Source: an uncultured Ruminiclostridium sp. | GTDB taxonomy: Bacteria; Bacillota; Clostridia; Oscillospirales; Ruminococcaceae | DNA: 64,000 nucleotides | NCBI GenBank assembly: GCA_934454635.1 | Contig: CAKSFR010000004.1 | Span: 62,001-126,000, forward strand | Direction of reading: 5' to 3' | In this document: in pieces, positions 7,433 through 16,131 of the stretch | How positions within the stretch are numbered: the first letter of the stretch is position 1 | Layout of the letters: each line of letters starts with the position of its first letter | Made by a program: the position numbers and the translations under genes | The notes under the pieces: model-generated | What the model was told of the DNA's origin: nothing | Database searches by the model: none | The model's input: only the letters and a program-made list of their open reading frames with translations

Positions 7433-10267
7433 TTAATCTTCACCAAGCTTCAGCGCCTTGTTCACGTTGATTTTCTTTATAAGCCTGCCGAGAATCGCAA
7501 ATCCTCCGCCAAGCATAAGCACAATTATCACATAAATTTTTATGTAATCGCTCTGTGCGGCAGCAACATGGAACGGCGGCACTTGATCCGCAGGACTGTA
7601 CATAGAACGGAACAGCGGCACGAACAAATCGCTCACAACTCCGCCTATAATAAACGACATCGCTATCGAAACGCCCGATACAAGAAGCTGCTCATAGCCG
7701 ATCATACCGATTATCTCCTTAAACGTCACGCCCATGGCGCGCAGTATTCCGAATTGAAGCGTGCGGCTGCGTATCGAAAGTATCCAGTAAATAAGGAATC
7801 CGATTATCGTCATTACCATGATTATCACAAAACTCATGGTAAGCGCGCCGTTCATTCCCTGAAGCTGAGGGTCGTTTTTCTCCTGAATAAGAAGCTGCGA
7901 CGAGTCCGTGATATATTCGATCGGAATGCGCTTTTCCTTAATATCGCTGTACAGCGCTTCGCTGGTCGCGCCGTCCGCCATATCGATCCACACCTCATAC
8001 GGCTCAATGTCCGTCAGATTATAGATATAGTTGTAATTCATCACTATAAAGCAGTTTACCGCGTAAGAAGTCTGTTCTTCCTCGGTTTCCTCCTGTTTTT
8101 TGGAGGACTTCGCGTCGCCCGAGGCTTTCGCCGACTCGTTCGGATTTATTCCCGGCCAGTAATCCACAACTGCAACAACAGTCGCGGTCACGCTGTCGTT
8201 TCCCGACCATTTGGCGGAAATCTTATCGCCGAGCTGAAGCTCGTATTTGTCCGCAAGCGCTCTCGAAATAAGAACTCCCGAGGGATAATTCTGCAAAGCG
8301 CCGCAGTAATTCCACCAGTGAACAGGCAGCAGGTCATTTCTGAACCAAGCCGTTTTTGCGAATTTATACGGCTCGATTGCCATAAGCATTACGCCGTTTT
8401 CGGTCTTTTTATCGACTGTCACTTTAGCGCTTTTATTTATAAGCACGCGCGTTGCGGTTTCAACGCCCGTAAGCTGTTCAAAACGCTCAAAATCGCGTTC
8501 AACATAGCCCGTGACCGTCATGCTTGAATCCGAAGTCGTGGTTTCCGCCCAGTATTCTTTAAGCCGTATATCAGCGCCCGTCGAGTAATAGATCCTGTCC
8601 TCTTTCTGGTTATTTATCGTGCGCGCCGTGTTCGCCGAAAAAATTCCCAGCGAAAATGTCACAATCAGAAACAGCATAAGAAAGCGAACTTTTCCGCCCT
8701 CCGCGCGGCTGACCGACGTTATTGCCATATACTGCGACGGGGTCCAGAGCGGGCGGAACACGGTATAGATTCCGCGCAGAAAATACGGATAAACGCGTAT
8801 GAAAAGCAGTCCCAGCCCCATTACAAGGCAGGTCGAAAAAATGAAGAAGAGCGGGTTTATCTCGCCCGTAGACGTTTCGGAAGCGACCTCGTTTGCGGTG
8901 TAAATTCCGTAGAAAACAAGTCCCGCAGTGATAAGAAAAAGGTCAATGCAGCATTTTTCCCAGAGCTGAACCTTGACGACCCTAGTTTTGCTTGCTTTAT
9001 ATTCAACTATCGAAAGCTTAGACGCAGGAATTATCGGTATCATCGTTGTAAGGAAGAATACAACAACCGCCAACAGCGCGTAAAGCACCGCCGTACCCGT
9101 TATTTTCGCCGAAATTCCCGTGCGGTTGACAAATTCCAAAAACCCGTTTGAAACGCCGAGGAAACGCGTAAGAACAAGCCCGATAAACGGCGCGGTCATG
9201 AGCGTTATCAATCCCAGAATGCCGGATTCCGCAGCATACAGGAAAAAAATCTGCAAAGAGCTTGCGCCGCGGCTCTTGAACACGGCGATCTCGTTCTTTT
9301 CCTGCTCAACATTAAGCTGTGACACCATGAAAAGATAAAACGCAAGCATTACCATTGTCGGTATCTGAAGCGTCCAGAGTATACCCGTCAGCTTCTGCGC
9401 TTCTACCGCATATTCGTCAAGAATATCCGAAACGCCCATGCTGAATGAATATCCGAGCGATTTATAATAATCAAAATCCTCGGAAATAGCCGCAGTTACG
9501 GACGGAAGGTCGTTCATATCCATAGATTGATATGAAAATGCATATCTTACCGCTATATCGGTAAGCTGAATATTGCCGCCCGAGAGCAGCTTTTCCGAAA
9601 AACAGCCATAATCAAAAAACAGTGCGTTTATATACCTGTCCATGGTTTCCGACCAGTATATGTCGTTTGGGTCGGATTGTTCATATATTCCGACAATTCG
9701 CACCTTCAGCGCGGGACGCGAGGTGTCTACCGAGCGCACATCATATTCCCCGCCGAGTATTATGCCAAGCGATTTAAGCGCCGCTTCGCTCGCGACAGCC
9801 TCGTACACTCCGTCCTCGGAAATCCCGCCCTCGCAGTACATACGCCCGCTTTTAATAACCGTGTGCTCAGAAAAACCCGTCATCGAAGCAATTTTCACGC
9901 GCGTAGAGCTTTGCCCGCCCGCAGTAAGGTACTGCAAATTGTCAATAACAACGGTTTTTTCCGCGCCAACGGGTATTTTTATGCCGCTCACGCGCTCTCT
10001 TACCGTCTGCGGAAGCTGATTTATCAGATTGAGCTGTTCGCCCGCCGAAACGTTTGAACCGATAGCCTTTTCAACCGAATAAATTCCGGGAAATTCTCCC
10101 GTCGAGAGCTGATATGACTCCATATCCTTTATAAGCATACGCTGAAGCGACGCGTCCATGTAAATAGGCACGGCGCTCATCATTCCCGCAGCCATAAGAA
10201 AACCGATAAAAAGGCAGAGAACCATCCACTTGGTCTTGCACATTTTTCTTATAAGTAATGTTAACAA
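7433..10267 (-). CDS. ABC transporter permease, FtsX/MacB-type
   Basis: A 944-residue membrane protein. One helix lies at the N-terminus (~13-34), followed by a large extracytoplasmic region. Three clustered helices sit at ~290-430 and more helices lie mid-protein. A second extracytoplasmic domain and a final three-helix FtsX block near 820-930 complete a duplicated FtsX/MacB layout. The start is TTG, chosen because an AAGGAG lies 6 nt upstream, overlapping the stop of the adaptor gene. Such permeases drive conformational work or export with an ATPase partner, but no ATPase gene lies beside it. Confidence 0.87.
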   Translation of the reverse strand: MLTLLIRKMCKTKWMVLCLFIGFLMAAGMMSAVPIYMDASLQRMLIKDMESYQLSTGEFPGIYSVEKAIGSNVSAGEQLNLINQLPQTVRERVSGIKIPVGAEKTVVIDNLQYLTAGGQSSTRVKIASMTGFSEHTVIKSGRMYCEGGISEDGVYEAVASEAALKSLGIILGGEYDVRSVDTSRPALKVRIVGIYEQSDPNDIYWSETMDRYINALFFDYGCFSEKLLSGGNIQLTDIAVRYAFSYQSMDMNDLPSVTAAISEDFDYYKSLGYSFSMGVSDILDEYAVEAQKLTGILWTLQIPTMVMLAFYLFMVSQLNVEQEKNEIAVFKSRGASSLQIFFLYAAESGILGLITLMTAPFIGLVLTRFLGVSNGFLEFVNRTGISAKITGTAVLYALLAVVVFFLTTMIPIIPASKLSIVEYKASKTRVVKVQLWEKCCIDLFLITAGLVFYGIYTANEVASETSTGEINPLFFIFSTCLVMGLGLLFIRVYPYFLRGIYTVFRPLWTPSQYMAITSVSRAEGGKVRFLMLFLIVTFSLGIFSANTARTINNQKEDRIYYSTGADIRLKEYWAETTTSDSSMTVTGYVERDFERFEQLTGVETATRVLINKSAKVTVDKKTENGVMLMAIEPYKFAKTAWFRNDLLPVHWWNYCGALQNYPSGVLISRALADKYELQLGDKISAKWSGNDSVTATVVAVVDYWPGINPNESAKASGDAKSSKKQEETEEEQTSYAVNCFIVMNYNYIYNLTDIEPYEVWIDMADGATSEALYSDIKEKRIPIEYITDSSQLLIQEKNDPQLQGMNGALTMSFVIIMVMTIIGFLIYWILSIRSRTLQFGILRAMGVTFKEIIGMIGYEQLLVSGVSIAMSFIIGGVVSDLFVPLFRSMYSPADQVPPFHVAAAQSDYIKIYVIIVLMLGGGFAILGRLIKKINVNKALKLGED

Positions 10268-10277
10268 GGTCTGCTCC

Positions 10278-11246
10278 TTACTTGACGATCACCTGATCGC
10301 CCGCTTTTAATCCGCTTTTTATTTCAATTTCAGTTGCGTTGGATATTCCCGTAACTACATCGACCTCGCGTTTTTCGCCGTTATCGTACACCTGAACGTA
10401 TTCGCGGTCGCCGTCGTTTTTTACAAGATGCTTGGGTATAACCACCGCGTTTTCCGCCGTCGCGTTGACCTTTATGATATCCGCGAGTGCGCCGAGATAT
10501 GCAAACGCGGGCTTATCGCCGTCAAAATCGGCGTGAAGCGCGTTTACATTGCTGTCGCCCGCCTCGCGCGCGTCCTCCGGACTGTACGTTATCGTTGCGT
10601 CATACGAAAGACCGCTGATGTTTATGGTCACCTTGTCGCCTGTTTTGAATGTTATCGACTCGGGATATTCCGCGTCAACATAAATGTCGTCGGGGTCAAC
10701 TATCCGAGCAAGAACCTTATACGGATCCATTTCCGTGCCGGGATTGAGCTTGTACACATACGAAACCTGACCGCTTATCGGCGCGAATACCATTGAGCCG
10801 TCATATTCCGCCTGATACATATCAAGCGTGTTCTGCTCGATTTCAAGCTGAAGCCGGTCAGCCTGCGAGCCGCTCGAATTGTATCTCAGCTGAGCTGCCT
10901 GAACCTTTAGCTTCTGAATCTCAAGCTCGTATTCAAGCGCCCCCGTGTTCATATCGGCAATAAGGTCGCCCTCTTCGACAAAGTCGCCCGCCTTTACATA
11001 AATATTCTTTACACGCCCCGTATAATCGGTGAAATAGCACTCTTTCTCCGTGCGCGATTTAACGTATCCTGTGACAGTTGCGGTGTTCTGTATCGTCTTG
11101 ATTTTTGCGGTATATGTAGAATAAGCCACCTCGTCGGGCGCGATCACGGGCGGTTCGAGAAGCTCCTCCTCCGCGGGGAAGAAATAACAGCCCGATGTGC
11201 CGAGTATAAGGCAGGCGGCAGCGGCTGCGGCAATTTTCCTGTTCAT
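10278..11246 (-). CDS. Lipoprotein efflux adaptor (HlyD/RND-type periplasmic adaptor-like)
   Basis: A lipoprotein signal ends in T-S-G-C (Cys20). It is followed by a lipoyl-like half motif near 75-100 (VKAGDFVEEGDLIADM), a short coiled-coil hairpin (~105-140), the second lipoyl half (~145-160, FAPISGQVS), and beta-barrel and membrane-proximal domains to residue 322. This is the adaptor arrangement used by MacA-like proteins, adapted to a one-membrane cell. AGGAGA precedes ATG. The stop sits 10 bp before the permease start, and the two surely act as one exporter module. Confidence 0.88.
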   Translation of the reverse strand: MNRKIAAAAAACLILGTSGCYFFPAEEELLEPPVIAPDEVAYSTYTAKIKTIQNTATVTGYVKSRTEKECYFTDYTGRVKNIYVKAGDFVEEGDLIADMNTGALEYELEIQKLKVQAAQLRYNSSGSQADRLQLEIEQNTLDMYQAEYDGSMVFAPISGQVSYVYKLNPGTEMDPYKVLARIVDPDDIYVDAEYPESITFKTGDKVTINISGLSYDATITYSPEDAREAGDSNVNALHADFDGDKPAFAYLGALADIIKVNATAENAVVIPKHLVKNDGDREYVQVYDNGEKREVDVVTGISNATEIEIKSGLKAGDQVIVK

Positions 11247-11349
11247 AAAATTCTCCTATCAAAGAGCGGTTAAACGTTTTCACGGCATTTGTCAATACCT
11301 TTTTTATAATAACATTTTTTTCGTTTTTTTTCAATCCCTTTTGGTGAAT

Positions 11350-11392
11350 TTAGTAAAAGAAAAAAGACCGCTTCCTAAGAAACGGTCTTTTT
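11350..11392 (-). terminator. Terminator after SH3-domain gene
   Basis: AAAAAGACCG (11361-11370) pairs with CGGTCTTTTT (11383-11392). On the minus strand the hairpin is followed by a T-rich stretch, just 4 bp past the stop codon. Confidence 0.8.
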
Positions 11393-11396
11393 ACTA

Positions 11397-12272
11397 TCAA
11401 TAACGGTATAAATTTCTGTGTCGAATCCTGAGAACGGCAATCGGAATTACCGCGACAATAAGGAATGCAGCAACCGCGCATATCAGCGCAAGCAGGATCG
11501 GCGGAAATCCGCCCTCGCCTGTGTTATCAACAGCCGCTGCCGCTTCGGTTCTGCTCGTCTGCGCGGTTTCCGAGGTCTGCGGAGCCTGTGTAACGGGGTT
11601 GGTAATGGGTTCTTCGTCAATGCTCTCGGGAGCGCTTGTTTCAGCTTCCGTTTCGGAAACAGTCGTTTCCTCGGTCTGCTGCGGTTCTGTCGCAGCCGGC
11701 GCTGCGGAAGTCGTTGTCTGCGGCTGAGTGTCGGAAAGCAGGCTCGCCAGTATGAAGCCGGTCTGTCCGTTATATGAAACCGCAAGCCAATCGCCGCTGC
11801 TGCCTACTACCGTAACCGCAGAATTTGCGTATACAACGCCCAGCTTGTCATAGTCCGTTCCCGGGCCGCTTCTGACATTTATTACCTGTGGAGCATACAT
11901 TGTGTAAGAATCCGTGGGAGCGTACGAAGGCGCGGACGGCTGGGGCGGCTGTGTTGTGATCTCCTCAGATGCCGATGAAGCAGGCGCGATTACGACCTCC
12001 TGCGTCGTTGTGGTTTCTTCTGTCGGAATCTCTTCCTCGATATCCTCGGAATCCGTGGTTTCCGGCTCAATGTCGTCGATAGCGGCGTCGGGAGCAGTCT
12101 GCTCGGTGGTTGGATTCGTTATAACGTCCCCTGCCGCAGCAGAGGTTTCGCTTGTTGCCTGTGACGCAAACGGGTCGTTGTTCCATGCTCCGACGTTTGC
12201 CGACGCGGAAAAAGCAAATACAAACGCCGCCGCAGAAGCAAGCCAGATATTCTTAAAGCAATTTTTCTTCAA
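11397..12272 (-). CDS. Surface protein with bacterial SH3 domain and C-terminal membrane anchor
   Basis: An N-terminal signal peptide leads to a long Thr/Glu/Pro/Ala-rich linker. A single SH3b domain follows near 130-190 (core INVRSGPGTDYDKLGVV), then another acidic, Thr-rich linker, and a C-terminal helix with a positive tail (~255-291). This suggests wall-facing display from the membrane; SH3b domains often bind cell-wall peptides. I chose the TTG at 12272 because AAGGGAAG lies upstream of it. An in-frame TTG at 12290 has no ribosome site. The partner ligand is unknown. Confidence 0.8.
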   Translation of the reverse strand: MKKNCFKNIWLASAAAFVFAFSASANVGAWNNDPFASQATSETSAAAGDVITNPTTEQTAPDAAIDDIEPETTDSEDIEEEIPTEETTTTQEVVIAPASSASEEITTQPPQPSAPSYAPTDSYTMYAPQVINVRSGPGTDYDKLGVVYANSAVTVVGSSGDWLAVSYNGQTGFILASLLSDTQPQTTTSAAPAATEPQQTEETTVSETEAETSAPESIDEEPITNPVTQAPQTSETAQTSRTEAAAAVDNTGEGGFPPILLALICAVAAFLIVAVIPIAVLRIRHRNLYRY

Positions 12273-12377
12273 AATGCATCTTCCCTTCAATTAATCATAT
12301 ATTTTTCAATCAAAACGAACAGTGCGCATTCGATAAGTATATTATAATATATTTTTTTTGATTTGTAAAGACTTTCA

Positions 12378-12406
12378 TTGACAAAACTTGCGGCGCGTGA
12401 TATAAT
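12378..12406 (+). promoter_or_regulatory. Consensus sigma-A promoter of pdxY-like gene
   Basis: TTGACA (12378-12383), 17-bp spacer, TATAAT (12401-12406). Both hexamers match consensus exactly. Confidence 0.9.
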
Positions 12407-12436
12407 TTCCGAAAGAAAAGAAAGGAGCATCGGAGA

Positions 12437-13267
12437 ATGGATAAACAGAAAACTGCCGCGGCAATTCACGATATGTCGGGATTCGGGCGGTGCGCGCTCT
12501 CGGTGATACTGCCGACGCTTTCGGCAATGGGCGTACAGTGCATTCCCGTTCCGACTGCGGTAATGTCAACCCACACGGGCGGCTTCACGGACTTTGTTCT
12601 GCGCGATATGACCGATTATATAGACAAGGCGCTCGCGCATTATCTTGAGCTTGAGCTGAAATTCGACTGCGTTTATACGGGTTTTTTAGCCTCAGAAGAA
12701 CAGGCGGACAGCTGTATAGCTTTTTTTAAGGCTTTTCCCAATGCCCTTAAAGTCATTGACCCTGTAATGGGCGACAACGGCTCGGCGTATCAGACCTACA
12801 CGGACGGACTTATCCGCCGCACAAAGGAACTTATCTCCTACGCGGACGTTATAACCCCGAATATAACCGAAGCGGCGATAATCCTTGACGAGCCGTACCC
12901 GAACAGAATGTCAGAGGAACAGGTTTACGACTGGCTCAGGCGTCTTTGCGACCGCTGTCCCGCCGCTATAATCACGGGCGTTCAGCTCACCGACGGAAGC
13001 TGCGCCAACGCCTGCATGGATCGCGAAAACGAGCAGCCCTCGCTTATCCGCTGGGAACGAGTACCCGCCTCATATCCGGGAACGGGCGACATTTTCGCAA
13101 GCGTTATCACAGGCGGGATTTTACAGGGCAGAACTCTCGGAGAATCAATGCGGCTGGCGACCGATTTCTGCTCGCTCGCAATACGCGAAACGTATAAGAC
13201 GAACGAACCCGCGCGAAACGGCGTACAGTTTGAACGTGTGCTTTCATATCTTACCGAACAAAAATAA
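12437..13267 (+). CDS. pdxY: Pyridoxal/pyridoxamine kinase, ribokinase-fold
   Basis: Phosphorylates the 5'-hydroxyl of B6 vitamers to salvage pyridoxal phosphate. Residues 7-21 (AAAIHDMSGFGRCAL) and the TAVMSTHTGGF segment near 40-50 are characteristic of PdxY/PdxK. VIDPVMGDNG and the anion-hole motif GTGD (215-218, catalytic Asp218) complete the ribokinase-type active site. The length of 276 is slightly short but normal. AAAGGAG precedes ATG. It is monocistronic, with a consensus promoter and a strong terminator. Confidence 0.9.
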   Translation: MDKQKTAAAIHDMSGFGRCALSVILPTLSAMGVQCIPVPTAVMSTHTGGFTDFVLRDMTDYIDKALAHYLELELKFDCVYTGFLASEEQADSCIAFFKAFPNALKVIDPVMGDNGSAYQTYTDGLIRRTKELISYADVITPNITEAAIILDEPYPNRMSEEQVYDWLRRLCDRCPAAIITGVQLTDGSCANACMDRENEQPSLIRWERVPASYPGTGDIFASVITGGILQGRTLGESMRLATDFCSLAIRETYKTNEPARNGVQFERVLSYLTEQK

Positions 13268-13271
13268 TTTC

Positions 13272-13306
13272 AGCCCGAAAAGAATGCAGTCTTTTCGGGC
13301 TTTTTG
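13272..13306 (+). terminator. Terminator after pdxY
   Basis: AGCCCGAAAAG (13272-13282) pairs perfectly with CTTTTCGGGCT (13291-13301), then TTTTT. Confidence 0.92.
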
Positions 13307-13325
13307 CTGCCTTATACTATTTTTC

Positions 13326-13358
13326 AAGCTTCCTGTAGACGTTGTCTATAGGAAGCTT
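13326..13358. repeat. 15-bp near-perfect hairpin between convergent genes
   Basis: 13326-13340 (AAGCTTCCTGTAGAC) and 13344-13358 pair with one G-T wobble around a 3-nt loop. No T tract follows on either strand, so it may back up termination of pyrE or be a small repeat. Confidence 0.55.
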
Positions 13359-13391
13359 CGCCGCTTCTGCGCAGCCACCGAAAAAGCCGTA

Positions 13392-13415
13392 TAATACTAA
13401 TAGGAATCAGTATTA
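13392..13415. repeat. Minimal inverted-repeat element (possible MITE remnant)
   Basis: An imperfect palindrome with arms TAATACTAAT and ATCAGTATTA around AGGA, ending 2 bp from the pyrE stop codon. Its left arm equals the reverse complement of the end of the element at 55791-55822. Confidence 0.45.
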
Positions 13416-13417
13416 TC

Positions 13418-14077
13418 TCAATACTGAACCCCATAAGCCTCTCTGTACGCTTTCATGGCTTCGAGATATTCCTTTCCGGGAATAACTTCGTTTTCGATTG
13501 CGGCTATAATGTCGTTGATATTTACGATAGAATATACCTTTACGCCAAATTCCTTATATGCAGCCTGAACCGCGCTCATATCGCTGTCGAGCGCCTTTTC
13601 CATGCGGTCTACGGTGATCACCATTCCCGTAATGTTCACGTTCGCAGCTTCTTTCAGCTTCGGAAGCACCTCGCGCAGAGCCTTTCCCGACGTCATAACG
13701 TCCTCGATTATAACCACCTTTTCACCGTCGGAAAGCTGCTTTCCGACAAAAACTCCGCCCTCGCCGTGGTCTTTGGCCTCCTTACGGTCGAAGCAGTAGC
13801 TTACCTCCATTCCGAACTTGTCGTAAAGCGCTATCGCCGCGCTTACGGAAAGCGGAATGCCCTTGTATGCGGGTCCAAACAGGGTTTCGGCTTCAACACC
13901 GTTGTCCTTTATGCACTCGGCATAATATTTTCCGAGCATGGAAAGCTGCGCGCCGGTTTTGTAATTGCCGGTGTTTATAAAATAAGGCGCTTTTCTTCCG
14001 CTTTTAAGCGTAAAATCGCCGAATGTCAGCACCCCGCTGTCCGCCATAAACTTTATAAAACTTTCTTTGTAGTTCAT
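13418..14077 (-). CDS. pyrE: Orotate phosphoribosyltransferase
   Basis: Joins orotate and PRPP to form OMP in pyrimidine synthesis. The PRPP-binding signature is VIIEDVMTSGKA. An N-terminal hood begins GVLTFGDFTLKSGRKAPYF, and the substrate segment contains GPAYKGIPL. The length of 219 is typical. The start at MNYKES is chosen for an AAAGGA 9 nt upstream; an upstream in-frame ATG at 14122 would overlap the promoter. It stands alone, with no other pyr genes beside it. Confidence 0.93.
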   Translation of the reverse strand: MNYKESFIKFMADSGVLTFGDFTLKSGRKAPYFINTGNYKTGAQLSMLGKYYAECIKDNGVEAETLFGPAYKGIPLSVSAAIALYDKFGMEVSYCFDRKEAKDHGEGGVFVGKQLSDGEKVVIIEDVMTSGKALREVLPKLKEAANVNITGMVITVDRMEKALDSDMSAVQAAYKEFGVKVYSIVNINDIIAAIENEVIPGKEYLEAMKAYREAYGVQY

Positions 14078-14110
14078 TTTCGTAGATCCTTTCATTTTTA
14101 CATTTTTTAC

Positions 14111-14139
14111 AGTATAGCACAATTTTTCCGATTTTGCAA
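14111..14139 (-). promoter_or_regulatory. pyrE promoter
   Basis: On the minus strand, TTGCAA (14139-14134), 17-bp spacer, TATACT (14116-14111). It is back to back with the DUF1015 promoter. Confidence 0.65.
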
Positions 14140-14149
14140 CTCCGAAATA

Positions 14150-14178
14150 TTGCTAACCTCAACTTTTTGTGCTATAAT
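14150..14178 (+). promoter_or_regulatory. Promoter of DUF1015 gene
   Basis: TTGCTA (14150-14155), 17-bp spacer, TATAAT (14173-14178), divergent from the pyrE promoter only 10 bp away. Confidence 0.75.
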
Positions 14179-14220
14179 TATGGTATTATCAAGCAAGTCA
14201 GCAGACGGAAAGGATTTTTT

Positions 14221-15486
14221 ATGAGCACTTCATTCAAAGCGGCGGATATTCTTCTGCCGAAGAACGCCGATATGGAAAAATGGGCGGTCGTAGCCTGCGA
14301 CCAGTATACGGGACAGCCCGACTACTGGGAGCGCGTAAAAACCACGGTAGGCGAAGCGGATTCCACGCTGAAGCTTATTCTGCCCGAGGTTTATCTGGAA
14401 GAAAACGACGTTGAACAGCGAATCGACGCTATTCACGCCGAAATGAAGCGTATGCTTTCCGAAAATCGCTTTGCCGAATACAAAAACAGCCTTATTTACC
14501 TTGAACGCACGCAGTCCGACGGAAAAATCCGCGCGGGTCTTGTCGGAATGATCGACCTTGAGGACTATGATTACCGCAAGGGCAGCGCCTCGCCCGTCCG
14601 CGCGACGGAAGCGACCGTCGCCGAGCGTATTCCGCCCCGTATAAAGGTTCGCCGCGGCGCGCCGCTGGAGCTTCCGCATATAATGATACTCATTGACGAC
14701 GAGCAGAAAACGGTTATCGAACCGTGTGAAGCCGTCAAGAATACTTCTTCGCCGATTTATGATTTTTCTCTTATGGAAAAAGGCGGAAAAGTCAGAGGAT
14801 ATATTCTCCCGCAAACGCAGTGCGAACGCGTTTTTGCGGCGCTCGACAAGCTTGGCAGCCCCGAAGCGTTTGAAAAGCGCTACAGCCTCACCGATACGCC
14901 CGTACTTCTGTATGCAATGGGCGACGGGAACCACTCGCTGGCGACCGCGAAAGAGTATTATGAGGAACTGAAAAGAAATAATCCCGAAAAAGACCTCTCG
15001 GCTCACCCCGCACGCTATGCTCTGGCGGAAATCGTGAACCTGCACAGCCCTGCACTTGAATTTGAAGCTATTCACCGCATCGTTACCGAGGTCGAGCCGC
15101 AGCAGCTTATCGCGGAAATGACAGAAGCGCTCGGACTCAGCGAACAGCCCGCCGAACAGAAATTTACGATCGTGCTGAACGGCAGCGAGGAGGAGCGGTA
15201 CATTCACAAGCCGACCTCGCAGCTCACTGTCGGCAGCGTTCAGGAATTTCTCGACGGCTTTATTCGCCGCAGCGGCTGCAAAATCGATTATATCCACGGC
15301 AAAGACGTTGTTTATAATCTTTCAAAGCAGGAACGCAGCGTCGGATTTCTTCTCCCCGATATGAAAAAATCCGAGCTTTTCCCGACTGTAATAAAGGACG
15401 GAGCGCTTCCCCGAAAAACATTTTCAATGGGGCACGCCGAGGATAAGCGTTTCTACATAGAATGCCGAAAAATAACGGAGGAATAA
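14221..15486 (+). CDS. DUF1015 family protein
   Basis: A 421-residue soluble protein matching DUF1015. It shows the start KAADILLPKN, a DQYTGQPDYW segment near 33-42, and the conserved core MGDGNHSLATAK near 233-244 with His238. The family is common in Clostridia and lacks a firm biochemical assignment; a link to sugar-phosphate or serine metabolism has been suggested from context elsewhere. AAAGG precedes ATG at 14221. The LUD gene follows after only 3 bp, so the pair forms an operon. Confidence 0.88.
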   Translation: MSTSFKAADILLPKNADMEKWAVVACDQYTGQPDYWERVKTTVGEADSTLKLILPEVYLEENDVEQRIDAIHAEMKRMLSENRFAEYKNSLIYLERTQSDGKIRAGLVGMIDLEDYDYRKGSASPVRATEATVAERIPPRIKVRRGAPLELPHIMILIDDEQKTVIEPCEAVKNTSSPIYDFSLMEKGGKVRGYILPQTQCERVFAALDKLGSPEAFEKRYSLTDTPVLLYAMGDGNHSLATAKEYYEELKRNNPEKDLSAHPARYALAEIVNLHSPALEFEAIHRIVTEVEPQQLIAEMTEALGLSEQPAEQKFTIVLNGSEEERYIHKPTSQLTVGSVQEFLDGFIRRSGCKIDYIHGKDVVYNLSKQERSVGFLLPDMKKSELFPTVIKDGALPRKTFSMGHAEDKRFYIECRKITEE

Positions 15487-15489
15487 GAA

Positions 15490-16131
15490 ATGAACGAAAA
15501 TGTACAGAAGGTCATCGACCTGCGCGTTGAAAAAACTATCCGCGCGCTCGAAAAGAACAATATGCAGGGCTATTATGTCAAGTCGCGCGAGGAGCTTCTC
15601 TCGCTTATCGACGAGCTTATTACAGGCGACAGGCTCATCACTTCGGGCGGCTCAATGACGCTCTCCGAGGTCGGAGTTATCGCACATCTGAACGAAAAGT
15701 ACGGCGATATTTTCGCCGACCGCTCTAAATGTACAACTCCCGAGGAAACGGAGGAATGCTTCAGAAAAGCGTTCATCAGCGATACGTTTTTCGCGAGCAG
15801 CAACGCAATAACCGAGGACGGCGAGCTGTACAACGTCGATGGAACGGGCAACCGCGTTTCGGCAATGATTTTCGGACCGAAACAGGTCGTTATAGTCGCG
15901 GGCGTGAACAAAATCGTTCGCGACAAAGCAGAAGCCGAGCAGCGCGTTGAAAAAATCGCCGCACCGTCAAACACTATCCGTTTGTGCCAGGAAACCCCTT
16001 GTGCGAAAACAGGCGAATGCGCCCACTGCCACAGCCCGCAGCGCATCTGCTGCTCTTATGTCCGTCTGGGACAGCAGCGCAGAAAGGATCGCATAAAGGT
16101 CATTTTCATCAACGAATGTCTTGGCTTCTGA
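15490..16131 (+). CDS. LUD-domain (LutC-like) lactate utilization protein
   Basis: A 213-residue LUD-domain protein. The N-terminus has the ALEKNNMQGYYVKSREE pattern, ITSGGSMTL lies near 51-59, and the core IFGPKQVVIVAGVNKIV near 137-153 is diagnostic. It carries a C-terminal Cys cluster (CQETPC, CAHC, CC) often seen in the stand-alone clostridial version, possibly holding a metal cluster. LutC-type proteins belong to lactate oxidation, but lutA and lutB are not here, so that role is uncertain. It overlaps the convergent HAD gene by 23 bp. Confidence 0.85.
   Translation: MNENVQKVIDLRVEKTIRALEKNNMQGYYVKSREELLSLIDELITGDRLITSGGSMTLSEVGVIAHLNEKYGDIFADRSKCTTPEETEECFRKAFISDTFFASSNAITEDGELYNVDGTGNRVSAMIFGPKQVVIVAGVNKIVRDKAEAEQRVEKIAAPSNTIRLCQETPCAKTGECAHCHSPQRICCSYVRLGQQRRKDRIKVIFINECLGF

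Noticed and set aside
7568..8527. A 319-codon plus-strand ORF
   Set aside because: Antisense of the permease gene; Arg/His-rich without family features.
14230..15297. A 355-codon minus-strand ORF
   Set aside because: Antisense of the DUF1015 gene, no recognisable motif and no start signals.
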